The notes under the pieces: model-generated
What the model was told of the DNA's origin: nothing
Database searches by the model: none
Seen by the model: the letters and a program-made list of their open reading frames with translations, nothing else
Shown: one piece after another, positions 49,047 through 57,532 of the stretch
How positions within the stretch are numbered: position 1 is the stretch's first letter
How the letters are laid out: every line of letters starts with the position of its first letter
Made by a program: the position numbers and the translations under genes
NCBI RefSeq assembly: GCF_900110125.1
Contig: NZ_FOCN01000018.1
Span: forward strand, 1-63,107
DNA length: 63,107 nt
Source: Cryobacterium luteum
Lineage (GTDB): Bacteria; Actinomycetota; Actinomycetes; Actinomycetales; Microbacteriaceae
Direction of reading: 5' to 3'

Positions 49047-51131
49047 ATGTCGCACCGTGAATCCACCGCCGCTGGTCGCCCGTTGCTGCCGTTGCTGCCG
49101 ATGCAGGGGCACACCCTCGGCAAGCGCAGCGCAGTCACCTGCCACCTCAAGTGCGCGGATGCCTGCTTCCACCCGGTGCCCAACGAGAGCGGCAACGACT
49201 ACTTTCGTGACATCGTCGGCGCGGCGCTGAGCCGCCGCTCCCTGCTCGTCGGCGTTGGTGTCGGTGCTGCGGCGATCGTTCTCGGGTCGGGCCAGACCCC
49301 TCCCGCGCTGGCCGCACCGGGCGGTCCGGCCGGCGGTTCCGGCGGCCTTGCCTTCACACCGATAGCGCCGGTTCCGGCGGCCGTCGACGCATTCTCGGTG
49401 CCCGTCGGCTACTCCTGGAACCCCATCATCCGCTGGGGAGACCCGCTGTTCGCCGCCACCGATCGGTTCGATCCCGTGCACCAGAGCGCCGCGTTGCAGG
49501 CGCTCCAGTTCGGCTACAACAACGACTATCTCGACATTCTCGAGGACCACAAGGGGCGAAACGGCATTCTCGTCACCAACCACGAGTACACCAACGAAAA
49601 CATCATGTTCGCCCCGGCCGCCACCCCGGCCGAAGCGGATGAGCAGCGTCGCATCGCCATGATGGCCCACGGCATGTCCGTGGTCGCCCTCGAACGGAAG
49701 CGCGCCGGCTCACCCTGGACCTACCGTGTTGGCCACCGCCTCAACCGACGCATCACCGCGAACACCCCGTTCACGGTCACCGGTCCGGCCGCCGGCAGCG
49801 ATCTGCTGAAGACCAGGGCCGACTCAACGGGCCGCACCGTGCTCGGCACTCTCGGCAATTGTGCTGGCGGCACGACCCCCTGGGGCACGGTGCTTTCCGG
49901 CGAGGAGAACTTCAACGGGTACTTTCGCACCAAGGGCACCAGCTCGGCGGATGCCCGCTACGGCCTGGCCGACCGCCCCACCGGTCGGCTCTGGGAGAAC
50001 GTCGACGACCGGTTCGACGCCACCGTCGCCGGCAACGAGAACGAGCCCAACCGGTTCGGCTGGATCGTGGAGATCGACCCGGAGGAACCGAACGAGCCCC
50101 CGGTCAAGCACACGGCCCTCGGCCGATTCAAGCACGAGGGTGCCAACGTGATCGTCGGAAAGTCCGGCCATGTCGCCGCCTACATGGGCGATGACGAACG
50201 CTTCGACTACCTCTACAAGTTCGTCTCCCACGACCGGTTTGACAAGAAGAAGAGCCCCAAGGCCCGCGTGCATAACAAGGCCCTGCTCACCCGCGGTTCC
50301 CTGTACGTGGCCCGCTTCGCCGGCAACTCGCCGGTCGCTGAGATCACCGGCACCGGCCAGCTGCCCGCCGACGGCCTCTTCGACGGCACCGGCCAGTGGG
50401 TGGCGCTCGTCATCGACGGCGTCTGCCAGGTGCCCGGCTTCAGCACCGACGAGGCCCTTGTGAACACCCGCCTGGTAGCGGATGCCGTCGGCGCCACCAA
50501 AATGGACCGCTGCGAAGACGTCGAGCCAAGCCCGGTGACCGGCAAAATCTACGTCGCCTGCACGAACAACACCGATCGTGGCCTGCCGGGCAAAGAGGGC
50601 GCGACCGAGCCCAACCCGCGGGCGGTCAACCGGGATGGCCACATCGTGGAAATCACCGAGACCGGCTCCGACGCGACCGCGGTGACCTTCGACTGGAACC
50701 TGCTGCTCGTCTGCGGCGACCCGAAGACGAACACGAGCACCTACTTCGCCGGCTTTCCGAGCGAGAAGGTCTCGCCCATCTCCTGCCCGGACAACGTGGC
50801 CTTCGACACCCAGGGCAACCTGTGGATCTCCACAGACGGCGCGCCAAGCACGATCGGCTTCTGCGACGGCCTGTTCAAGGTTCCGCTCGTTGGACCCGAG
50901 CGGGGGCGTGTGCAGCAGTTCCTCGCGGTGCCGCGGCAGGCTGAGACCTGTGGTCCGGTCATCCGCTCCGAACAGTCGATGGTCTATGTCGCCGTGCAGC
51001 ACCCGGGGGAGAACGGAAGCTGGGCCGCGCAGGCCAGTCGATTCCCGGACTATGTCGCGCTGGGGGCGACCGCACCGGCCGGCGCGTGGGCCGGACCGCG
51101 GCCATCCGTTGTGCAGGTTTGGAAGGCCTGA
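49047..51131 (+). CDS. phoX: PhoX-type alkaline phosphatase (DUF839), Tat-exported
   Basis: 694 residues. A long N-terminal region with TCHLKCADACFHPVPN precedes a Tat signal (LSRRSLLVGVGVGAAAIVLGSG, Arg63-Arg64), an arrangement common in actinobacterial PhoX. The DUF839 body has NHEYTNE, GTTPWGTVLSGEENFNGYF, RFGWIVEIDPEEP, and DRCEDVEPSP. The enzyme hydrolyses phosphoesters outside the cell with calcium and iron. GAGGAG precedes ATG 49047. A PHO box 86 bp upstream shows phosphate control. Confidence 0.92.
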   Translation: MSHRESTAAGRPLLPLLPMQGHTLGKRSAVTCHLKCADACFHPVPNESGNDYFRDIVGAALSRRSLLVGVGVGAAAIVLGSGQTPPALAAPGGPAGGSGGLAFTPIAPVPAAVDAFSVPVGYSWNPIIRWGDPLFAATDRFDPVHQSAALQALQFGYNNDYLDILEDHKGRNGILVTNHEYTNENIMFAPAATPAEADEQRRIAMMAHGMSVVALERKRAGSPWTYRVGHRLNRRITANTPFTVTGPAAGSDLLKTRADSTGRTVLGTLGNCAGGTTPWGTVLSGEENFNGYFRTKGTSSADARYGLADRPTGRLWENVDDRFDATVAGNENEPNRFGWIVEIDPEEPNEPPVKHTALGRFKHEGANVIVGKSGHVAAYMGDDERFDYLYKFVSHDRFDKKKSPKARVHNKALLTRGSLYVARFAGNSPVAEITGTGQLPADGLFDGTGQWVALVIDGVCQVPGFSTDEALVNTRLVADAVGATKMDRCEDVEPSPVTGKIYVACTNNTDRGLPGKEGATEPNPRAVNRDGHIVEITETGSDATAVTFDWNLLLVCGDPKTNTSTYFAGFPSEKVSPISCPDNVAFDTQGNLWISTDGAPSTIGFCDGLFKVPLVGPERGRVQQFLAVPRQAETCGPVIRSEQSMVYVAVQHPGENGSWAAQASRFPDYVALGATAPAGAWAGPRPSVVQVWKA

Positions 51132-51309
51132 GGCGCTTCCCGCTGGTTTCTGCTTAGGCCAGAACGGGGGCCAGGAACTGGCAGTTGGCTGATTGTAATT
51201 TCTCGGAACCGTGGTGGAGTGAGAGGGCTGCTATCAGAATCAGCAGCGCTCACCCACTGCGGAGAAGGTTATTCGGCCTGCTCCGCGAAGAAAACGAGAA
51301 AGGTAGTTC

Positions 51310-52527
51310 ATGACGGGGAACAGAGCAGTTGCCTACAAGAGCGCCGGAGTCGTCGAGGTCATCGATATCGACTACCCCACGTTCGAACTCAAAGACGGAC
51401 CGGGCGTCAACCCGGCCAACGTCGGCCGCAAGGTACCGCACGGCGTCATTCTGAAGACCGTGACCACCAATATCTGCGGCTCGGACCAGCACATGGTGCG
51501 TGGCCGCACCACAGCACCGAGCAACCTGGTGCTGGGTCACGAAATCACCGGCGAAGTGGTCGAAGCCGGCCCCGACGTTGAATTCATCAAGGTCGGCGAC
51601 ATCGTGTCGGTGCCGTTCAACATCAGCTGCGGTCGCTGCCGCAACTGTAAGGAACGCAAGACCGGTATCTGCCTCAACGTCAACCCGGACCGTCCGGGCA
51701 GCGCCTACGGCTACGTCGACATGGGCGGTTGGGTGGGCGGCCAGGCCGAATACGTGCTCGTTCCCTACGCCGACTGGAACCTGTTGAAGTTTCCCGACCG
51801 GGACCAGGCTCTCGAGAAGATCATGGACCTCACCATGCTGTCGGACATCTTCCCGACCGGATTCCACGGGGCCTACACGGCCGGGGCCGGCGTCGGATCG
51901 ACCGTCTACGTGGCGGGAGCCGGCCCGGTAGGTCTCGCTGCCGCCGTGTCGGCCCAGCTGCTCGGTGCGGCCGTCGTCATCGTGGGCGACATGAACACAG
52001 AACGTCTCGCGCAGGCTCGCAGCTTCGGCTGCGAAACGATCGACCTCACCCAGGGCGAGCCGGGGGAGCAGATCGAGCAGATTCTCGGCGTTCCGGAGGT
52101 CGACGCCGGTGTCGACGCCGTCGGCTTCGAGGCACGCGGCCACGGCAAGGACGCCGACCACGAGGCTCCGGCCACCGTGCTCAACTCGCTTATGACGGTT
52201 ACCGCCGCCGGCGGTGCCCTCGGCATTCCGGGCCTCTACGTCACGGGTGACCCGGGAGCCAAGGAAAAGGCCGCCCAGGTGGGCTCGCTGTCGATTCGTT
52301 TGGGACTCGGCTGGGCTAAGTCGTTGTCCTTCACCACCGGACAGTGCCCGGTGATGAAGTACAACCGCCAGTTGATGATGGCGATTCTGCACGACAAGGT
52401 ACAGATTGCCAAGGCCGTCAACGCCCAGGCCATCAGCCTCGAAGATGCGCCGCGTGGCTACGCCGAATTCGACGCCGGCGCGGCGACGAAGTACGTGCTG
52501 AACCCCAACGGCTACGTCAAGGGCTAG
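51310..52527 (+). CDS. fdhA: glutathione-independent formaldehyde dehydrogenase (zinc, NAD-dependent)
   Basis: 405 residues of the zinc MDR family. Catalytic zinc ligands are Cys56 (NICGSDQH), His77 and Glu78 (LGHEITGEV); the structural zinc lobe has Cys107, Cys110, Cys113 and Cys121 (SCGRCRNCKERKTGIC). The coenzyme site is VYVAGAGPVGLAAAVSAQLLGA. The start MTGNRAVAYKSAGVVEVIDIDYP and the internal GVDAVGFEARGHG fit Pseudomonas-type FdhA, which oxidises or dismutates formaldehyde without glutathione. AAAGG stands before the ATG. It is a natural sink for formaldehyde made by the N-demethylases at 8-14 kb. Confidence 0.92.
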   Translation: MTGNRAVAYKSAGVVEVIDIDYPTFELKDGPGVNPANVGRKVPHGVILKTVTTNICGSDQHMVRGRTTAPSNLVLGHEITGEVVEAGPDVEFIKVGDIVSVPFNISCGRCRNCKERKTGICLNVNPDRPGSAYGYVDMGGWVGGQAEYVLVPYADWNLLKFPDRDQALEKIMDLTMLSDIFPTGFHGAYTAGAGVGSTVYVAGAGPVGLAAAVSAQLLGAAVVIVGDMNTERLAQARSFGCETIDLTQGEPGEQIEQILGVPEVDAGVDAVGFEARGHGKDADHEAPATVLNSLMTVTAAGGALGIPGLYVTGDPGAKEKAAQVGSLSIRLGLGWAKSLSFTTGQCPVMKYNRQLMMAILHDKVQIAKAVNAQAISLEDAPRGYAEFDAGAATKYVLNPNGYVKG

Positions 52528-52555
52528 CAACACTGCCTCACGGCACTCATCAAGC

Positions 52556-52593
52556 GGATGGCCTGGCCGGGAATTCTCCCGGCCAGGCCGTCC
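52556..52593 (+). terminator. hairpin after the formaldehyde dehydrogenase gene
   Basis: GGCCTGGCCGGGA and TCCCGGCCAGGCC form a perfect 13-bp stem (52560-52572 with 52577-52589) around the loop ATTC. It begins 29 bases after the stop codon. It looks like an intrinsic terminator without a T-run. Confidence 0.82.
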
Positions 52594-52809
52594 CTGTCTC
52601 GGCGACCATCGGCATCCGCTCGTCGCGTGGCTTATTCAGGAAACCCGACCCGAATCTGCGTGAATCAGGTCTGAGCCGCTTCCAAACTGGCGAATTTCCT
52701 GAATTGGCCACGGCGTGCGGCGGTGTGCGGGCATCCGCCAGGTGTCGGTGTGCTTAGAACCGGTGTTCTGAGCACGCCCGAACGGGGGCACGGCGATTAG
52801 GGTGGAAAC
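52594..52809. promoter_or_regulatory. region upstream of moaA with an 11-bp inverted repeat
   Basis: GTGCTTAGAAC-CGGT-GTTCTGAGCAC (52750-52775) is an inverted repeat with a single mismatched pair. It ends 23 bases before the -10 box TAGGGT (52798-52803) and so covers or abuts the -35 area: an operator candidate. A weaker ATTCAGGAAA/TTTCCTGAAT pair lies at about 52634-52706. No gene was seen. Confidence 0.5.
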
Positions 52810-53928
52810 ATGACCGGCGCCGACGTTGAAGTACCAGTTCCGCGCTTCTATCGAGAGCGGGCGGATATACCGATAACCCTCGAAACCCCGACCGGGTTAG
52901 TGACCGACCGCATGAACCGTCCGCTGCACGACCTGCGCCTGAGCGTCACCGACCGCTGCAACTTTCGCTGCGTGTATTGCATGCCCAAGGAGATATTCGG
53001 CCGGGACTTCGCGTTCATGGAACACGACGAACTGCTCAGCTTCGAGGAACTAACCCGGCTCGCGCGCATCAGCGTCGCGCACGGAGTTGAGAAAATTCGC
53101 CTGACCGGCGGTGAACCGCTCTTACGCAAGGGCCTCGAAGACCTCATCGCGCTGCTGGCCGAGCTGCGCACGCCCGACGGGCGGGAGATTGACATTGCGC
53201 TCACCACCAACGGGTCGGCGCTCGCCATGAAGGCGCAGGCGCTCAAGGATGCCGGCCTCAAGCGCGTCACCGTCTCGCTCGACTCGCTCGACGACACCAC
53301 GTTTCGCACCATGAACGACGTGAAATTTCCGGTCGCCAAGGTGCTGCACGGTATCGACGTTGCCGAAGCGGTCGGGCTCGGTCCGATCAAGGTCAACATG
53401 GTCGTGCAGCGTGGCAAGAACGACCAGGACATCGTGGCCATGGCCCGTCATTTTAAGGACACCCCGTATATTCTGCGGTTCATCGAGTTCATGGACGTCG
53501 GCACGAGCAACGGCTGGGAGATGGGCGCGGTCGTGCCGTCGAAAGACGTGATCGCGCGCATCCACGCCGAGCTGCCGCTTGAAGAGATCGCGCCGAACTA
53601 CAGCGGCGAGACCTCACGCCGCTGGCGCTACCAGGACGGCGGCGGCGAGATCGGCGTCATCTCGAGCGTCACCCAGAATTTCTGCCAGACCTGTTCCCGC
53701 GCCCGGGTGTCGACCGACGGCAAGCTGTTCACCTGCCTGTTCGCCACCGAGGGTCACGACCTGCGGGCGCTCATGCGCGGCGGCTGCTCCGACGCCGAGC
53801 TCTCCACCGTCATGGCGCACCTCTGGCGTGAGCGCACCGACCGGTATTCGCAGCTGCGCAGCGCCAAGACCAGCGAACTGCGGGCATCCGGTGCCAAGAA
53901 GATTGAAATGAGCTACATCGGCGGGTGA
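52810..53928 (+). CDS. moaA: GTP 3',8-cyclase (molybdenum cofactor biosynthesis radical SAM protein)
   Basis: 372 residues. N-terminal radical-SAM cysteines 50, 54 and 57 ([12 protein letters not shown]); the second cluster cysteines are in [22 protein letters not shown]. [17 protein letters not shown] is the SAM motif, and the chain ends in the required double glycine (SYIGG). It makes the first intermediate of molybdopterin from GTP. The ATG is six bases after TAGGGT, so translation is leaderless. It sits between fdhA and fdhD, near a molybdoenzyme. Confidence 0.96.
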   Translation: MTGADVEVPVPRFYRERADIPITLETPTGLVTDRMNRPLHDLRLSVTDRCNFRCVYCMPKEIFGRDFAFMEHDELLSFEELTRLARISVAHGVEKIRLTGGEPLLRKGLEDLIALLAELRTPDGREIDIALTTNGSALAMKAQALKDAGLKRVTVSLDSLDDTTFRTMNDVKFPVAKVLHGIDVAEAVGLGPIKVNMVVQRGKNDQDIVAMARHFKDTPYILRFIEFMDVGTSNGWEMGAVVPSKDVIARIHAELPLEEIAPNYSGETSRRWRYQDGGGEIGVISSVTQNFCQTCSRARVSTDGKLFTCLFATEGHDLRALMRGGCSDAELSTVMAHLWRERTDRYSQLRSAKTSELRASGAKKIEMSYIGG

Positions 53929-53942
53929 GCGGCCGGCACCCA

Positions 53943-54012
53943 ACGCCGGTAAATTTGCGACACGCCGGGCTCGGACGAACGAAATCACGGCGTGTCGTGA
54001 ATCGACCGGCAT
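53943..54012. repeat. REP-like palindromic element, copy 2
   Basis: Left arm ACGCCGGTAAATTTGCGACA then CGCCG (53943-53967) pairs with 53988-54012 (CGGCGTGTCGTGAATCGACC then GGCAT), imperfectly in the outer part. The loop starts GGGCT as in copy 1. It sits between moaA and fdhD on the same strand. Confidence 0.85.
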
Positions 54013-54058
54013 AGCGTACCGACCTGCGGCCCGGGCCGACCCGTGGCAGACTTTGAAC

Positions 54059-54916
54059 ATGAGCAGAATCACCGCGCGACGCAAAATCACCCGGCTCACC
54101 GTCGGCTCCCGAACCCTGGCCGGCGAAGACCTGCTCGCGGTCGAAGAACCCCTGGAGATTCGCGTGAACGGCCGCCGCCTCGCCGTCACGATGCGCACCC
54201 CCGGCAACGACATCGACCTCGCGGCCGGGTTCCTGGTCTCCGAGGGCGTCATCACCACGGGCGACGGCTTCAACACCGCCCGGTATTGCGCGGGAGCGGT
54301 CGACGGTGTCAACACCTACAATGTGCTCGACGTCACCCTTGGCCCGGGCGTCGCGCCGCCCGCACCGAGCCTCGAACGCTCGCTGCTGACCACCAGCTCC
54401 TGTGGCCTGTGCGGCAAGGAGAGCATCGACGCCGTGCGCACCAAATCGGCCTTCGTTATAGCGGATGACCCGGTGCGAGTGGATGCCGAATCGCTCACCA
54501 CGTTCCCGGAGCAGCTGCGCGCCGGCCAGAACGTGTTTGAGAAGACCGGCGGCATTCACGCGGCCGGTCTATTTGACGCTGCCACCGGAGACCTGCTCGT
54601 GCTGCGCGAAGATGTGGGCCGGCACAATGCCGTCGACAAGGTGATCGGCTGGGCGGTCAAGGAAAACCGGCTACCGCTGACCGGCACCGTGCTCATGGTG
54701 TCGAGCCGGGCCAGTTTCGAACTGACCCAGAAGGCCCTGATGGCCGGCATCCCGGTGCTGGCAGCAGTCTCGGCGCCGTCCTCACTCGCCGCGGAGTTCG
54801 CCGCCGAGGTGGGCATGACCCTGGTCGGTTTTCTCCGCGGCGACTCCATGGTCATCTATGCCGGCGGTGACCGCATCGTCGACCGAGCGGATGCCGCGTC
54901 CGCTGCAGTGGCGTAG
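54059..54916 (+). CDS. fdhD: formate dehydrogenase accessory sulfurtransferase FdhD
   Basis: 285 residues. The sulfur-carrying cysteines are Cys115 and Cys118 (TTSSCGLCGKESID). Other family blocks are GNDIDLAAGFLVSEGVI, GGIHAAGLFD and LREDVGRHNAVDKVIG. It passes sulfur to the molybdenum cofactor of formate dehydrogenases. ATG 54059 is used; a TTG two codons earlier gives only two more residues. Convergent with the molybdoenzyme gene it probably serves. Confidence 0.95.
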   Translation: MSRITARRKITRLTVGSRTLAGEDLLAVEEPLEIRVNGRRLAVTMRTPGNDIDLAAGFLVSEGVITTGDGFNTARYCAGAVDGVNTYNVLDVTLGPGVAPPAPSLERSLLTTSSCGLCGKESIDAVRTKSAFVIADDPVRVDAESLTTFPEQLRAGQNVFEKTGGIHAAGLFDAATGDLLVLREDVGRHNAVDKVIGWAVKENRLPLTGTVLMVSSRASFELTQKALMAGIPVLAAVSAPSSLAAEFAAEVGMTLVGFLRGDSMVIYAGGDRIVDRADAASAAVA

Positions 54917-54951
54917 CCGCCAGCACTGGCGCAGCTCCAACGACACTCGTC

Positions 54952-54986
54952 GCGCGGGTGTTCTGGCCAGGCCAGAACTCCCGCGC
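54952..54986. terminator. bidirectional hairpin between fdhD and the molybdoenzyme gene
   Basis: GCGCGGGTGTTCTGGCC and GGCCAGAACTCCCGCGC form a 17-bp stem with two mismatched positions and a single-base loop. It lies between convergent genes. A direct repeat TGGCGCAGCTCC flanks it on both sides. Confidence 0.8.
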
Positions 54987-55021
54987 ATTGGCGCAGCTCC
55001 CGCGCGACGGGTGGTACCGGG

Positions 55022-57322
55022 TCAGGCAGCGGTGCCGGCCCGCACGAAGCGCACCGTCATAGCCTTGTATCCGGGGGTGTTCGACTCGCGGGCCACGAGT
55101 TCGCGGTGCATGAGGGCGTTCGCCTCGGGAAAGTAGGCGGCCGCGCATCCCCGCGGCGTGGGATAGACCACGAGACGGAAGGCATCCGCTCGTCGCTCCA
55201 CGCCCCGGAAGGTGCTGATCACGTCGACCAGGTCGCGGTCCGCAAAGCCGAGTTCGGTGACATCATCTTCGTGGATGAGGATAACCCGGCGGGCGTTCTT
55301 GATTCCGCGATACCGGTCGTCGAGCCCGTAGAACGTGGTGTTGTACTGGTCGTGGCTGCGAATGGTCTGCAGAATCAGGTGACCCTCGGGCGGTGACAGA
55401 TATTCGATCGGGCTCACGGTGAACCGGGCGAGACCGATTTCGGTGGCGAAGCTGCGGGTGTCGCGCGGAGGGTTGGGCAGCACGAACCCGTTCTTGGTCT
55501 TGAGCCGCGCGTTGAAATCGTCGAAGCCGGGCACGACGCGGGAGATATGGTCGCGAACAACGTCGTAGTTGTCGGCCATCGCCTTCCAGTCGACCGGGTG
55601 GTCGTCGCCGAGAGTGGCGTGCGCCATGCGGGCGATGATCACCGGTTCGGCCAGCAGATGCTCCGACACCGGCTCCAGTCGACCCTGGGTCGTGCGCACG
55701 ACCGACATCGAGTCTTCCACCGACAGCACCTGGCGGCCAGACGGATGCTTGTCATCGGTATCCGTGCGGCCGAGCGTTGGCAGAATGAGCGAGGTCTTGC
55801 CGTGCATCACGTGCGAACGGTTGGGTTTGGTGGAGACGTGCACGGTGAGGCCGACGCGCTGCATGGCCTTCTCGAGCATGTCCGTGTCGGAACAGGCGAG
55901 GGCAAAATTGCCGCCCATCGACACGAACACGTCCACCCGGTCGTGCACGAAGGCATCGACCGTGTCGACGGAGTCGAGGCCGTGCTCCCGCGGCGACACG
56001 ATGCCGAACTCGGCGTCGAGCGCGGCGAGCATGTCTTCTTTCGGCTTCTCCCAGACACCCATGGTGCGGTCGCCCTGCACGTTGGAGTGGCCGCGCACCG
56101 GGCACGCGCCGGCGCCGGGCTTGCCGAAGTTTCCCTGCAACAGCAGCAGGTTGATGATCTCCTTGAGGGTGTTCACCGAGTGCGGCTGCTGGGTCAGGCC
56201 GAGCGCCCAGCAGATGATGGTGGCCTTGCTGGCCACGAGCAGCTGCGCCACCGTCTCAATCGCGGCACGTTCGAGCCCGGTGGCTTTCTTCGTCTCGTCC
56301 CAGTCGACTACCGATCGGGCCGCGCGATAGGCCTCGATCCCGTCGGTGTTCGCGGCGACGAACTCGTGGTCGATGACCGACCCGGGAACGCGCGCCTCTT
56401 CTTCAAGCAGCAGGTGACCGAGCGCCTGGAACAGGGCCAGGTCGCCTCCGACCTTGATCTGCAAAAACTCATCGGCCAGGTTGGTGCCCTTGCCGACGAC
56501 GCCCTTGGGGGTCTGCGGATCCATGAAGTTGAACAGCCCGGCCTCCGGCAGCGGATTGACCGCCACGATCCGGCCACCGTTGTCCTTGCACTCGGCCAGG
56601 GCCGACAGCATGCGCGGATGGTTGGTGCCCGGGTTCTGGCCGACCACCAGGATGAGTTCGGCCTGGTGGATGTCCTCGAGAGAGACCGTACCCTTGCCGA
56701 TGCCGATCGTGGGGTTCAGAGCAGAGCCCGAGGATTCGTGGCACATGTTGGAGCAATCCGGCAGGTTGTTGGTGCCGATGGACCGGGCGAACAGCTGGTA
56801 CATGAACGCCGACTCGTTGGCGGTGCGACCGGAGGTGTAGAACACGGTGCGGTCGGGAACGGTGGCTCGAATCTTCTCGCCGATGAGTTCGAAGGCGTCG
56901 TCCCAGGAGATTTGCGAATAGTGGGTGTCGCCCGGGCGAATCACCACGGGGTGCGTGATGCGGCCCTGGTTGCCGAGCCAGTATTCGGTCTTGGTGGCGA
57001 GCTCGGCGATGGAATGCTCGGCCCAGAATGCCGGCGTCACCGTGCGCAGTGTGCTCTCCTCGGCGACGGCCTTCGCGCCGTTTTCGCAGAATTCTGCGGT
57101 CTTGCGGTGTCCACGGGACTCCGGCCACGCGCATCCGGGGCAGTCGGTGCCGTCGCGCTGGTTGAGTCGCAGCAGCGAACGGGCCGTGCGCCCGATACCG
57201 GCCTGGGCGATGCCCCGATCGAGAGCCACAACTACGGCTTCAACACCCGCCGCATGGGTTTTGGGCGCGGTGACAACGAGATTACTTTCGTTGATGTCTT
57301 CGATCGGAGCTGAGCGTGTCAT
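55022..57322 (-). CDS. FdhF/YdeP-family molybdopterin oxidoreductase, probable formate dehydrogenase
   Basis: 766 residues. The N-terminus has only two cysteines in the cluster area (DCPGCAWPESRGH), the YdeP pattern, rather than the four-cysteine 4Fe-4S site of classic FdhF. Molybdopterin-binding parts follow: YTSGRTANESAF, CSNMCHESSGSALN, VVGQNPGTNHPRML, GRTDTD and a C-terminal YSPPEGHL-type domain (IEYLSPPEGHLILQTIRSHDQYN). No selenocysteine. ATG 57322 has AGGATGG before it. FdhD, MoaA and an OFA carrier next door argue for formate oxidation, but members of this family are poorly characterised. Confidence 0.83.
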   Translation of the reverse strand: MTRSAPIEDINESNLVVTAPKTHAAGVEAVVVALDRGIAQAGIGRTARSLLRLNQRDGTDCPGCAWPESRGHRKTAEFCENGAKAVAEESTLRTVTPAFWAEHSIAELATKTEYWLGNQGRITHPVVIRPGDTHYSQISWDDAFELIGEKIRATVPDRTVFYTSGRTANESAFMYQLFARSIGTNNLPDCSNMCHESSGSALNPTIGIGKGTVSLEDIHQAELILVVGQNPGTNHPRMLSALAECKDNGGRIVAVNPLPEAGLFNFMDPQTPKGVVGKGTNLADEFLQIKVGGDLALFQALGHLLLEEEARVPGSVIDHEFVAANTDGIEAYRAARSVVDWDETKKATGLERAAIETVAQLLVASKATIICWALGLTQQPHSVNTLKEIINLLLLQGNFGKPGAGACPVRGHSNVQGDRTMGVWEKPKEDMLAALDAEFGIVSPREHGLDSVDTVDAFVHDRVDVFVSMGGNFALACSDTDMLEKAMQRVGLTVHVSTKPNRSHVMHGKTSLILPTLGRTDTDDKHPSGRQVLSVEDSMSVVRTTQGRLEPVSEHLLAEPVIIARMAHATLGDDHPVDWKAMADNYDVVRDHISRVVPGFDDFNARLKTKNGFVLPNPPRDTRSFATEIGLARFTVSPIEYLSPPEGHLILQTIRSHDQYNTTFYGLDDRYRGIKNARRVILIHEDDVTELGFADRDLVDVISTFRGVERRADAFRLVVYPTPRGCAAAYFPEANALMHRELVARESNTPGYKAMTVRFVRAGTAA

Positions 57323-57532
57323 AGAACCATCCTGCCTTGTCACCCGATCAAAATGCCCCTCAATGGCGAAATGGGTAAGGAATCCGAAAGAGAACTCGTT
57401 CCAGTCGTGCGTATAGTCTGTAGTTCGCGCATCACCAGACCCCCCGTTTGCGCACTACGTTCACGGTCACCGTGAACCGCCGAACCGCACAGCAACGTCG
57501 CTATACGCCTTCCCGGCAGCAAGGACATCTCA
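57323..57532. promoter_or_regulatory. divergent promoter with a 19-bp palindrome
   Basis: GTTCACGGT-C-ACCGTGAAC (57459-57477) is a perfect 9-bp inverted repeat. TATAGT (57412-57417) is a plausible plus-strand -10. A looser pair, TAGTTCGCGCA and TTGCGCACTA, lies between at 57421-57457. A shared regulator of the molybdoenzyme and the carrier is likely. Confidence 0.6.

Noticed and set aside
52594..52809. Molybdenum-cofactor riboswitch before moaA
   Set aside because: The moaA mRNA seems to begin at its ATG, and no conserved multi-stem aptamer was found; the hairpin lies upstream of the promoter.
55547..57313. 588-residue plus-strand frame within the molybdoenzyme gene
   Set aside because: Antisense shadow; the opposite strand encodes an intact molybdopterin protein.
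55022..57322. Selenocysteine-containing formate dehydrogenase
   Set aside because: No in-frame TGA within the gene and no need for one; the frame is open throughout.
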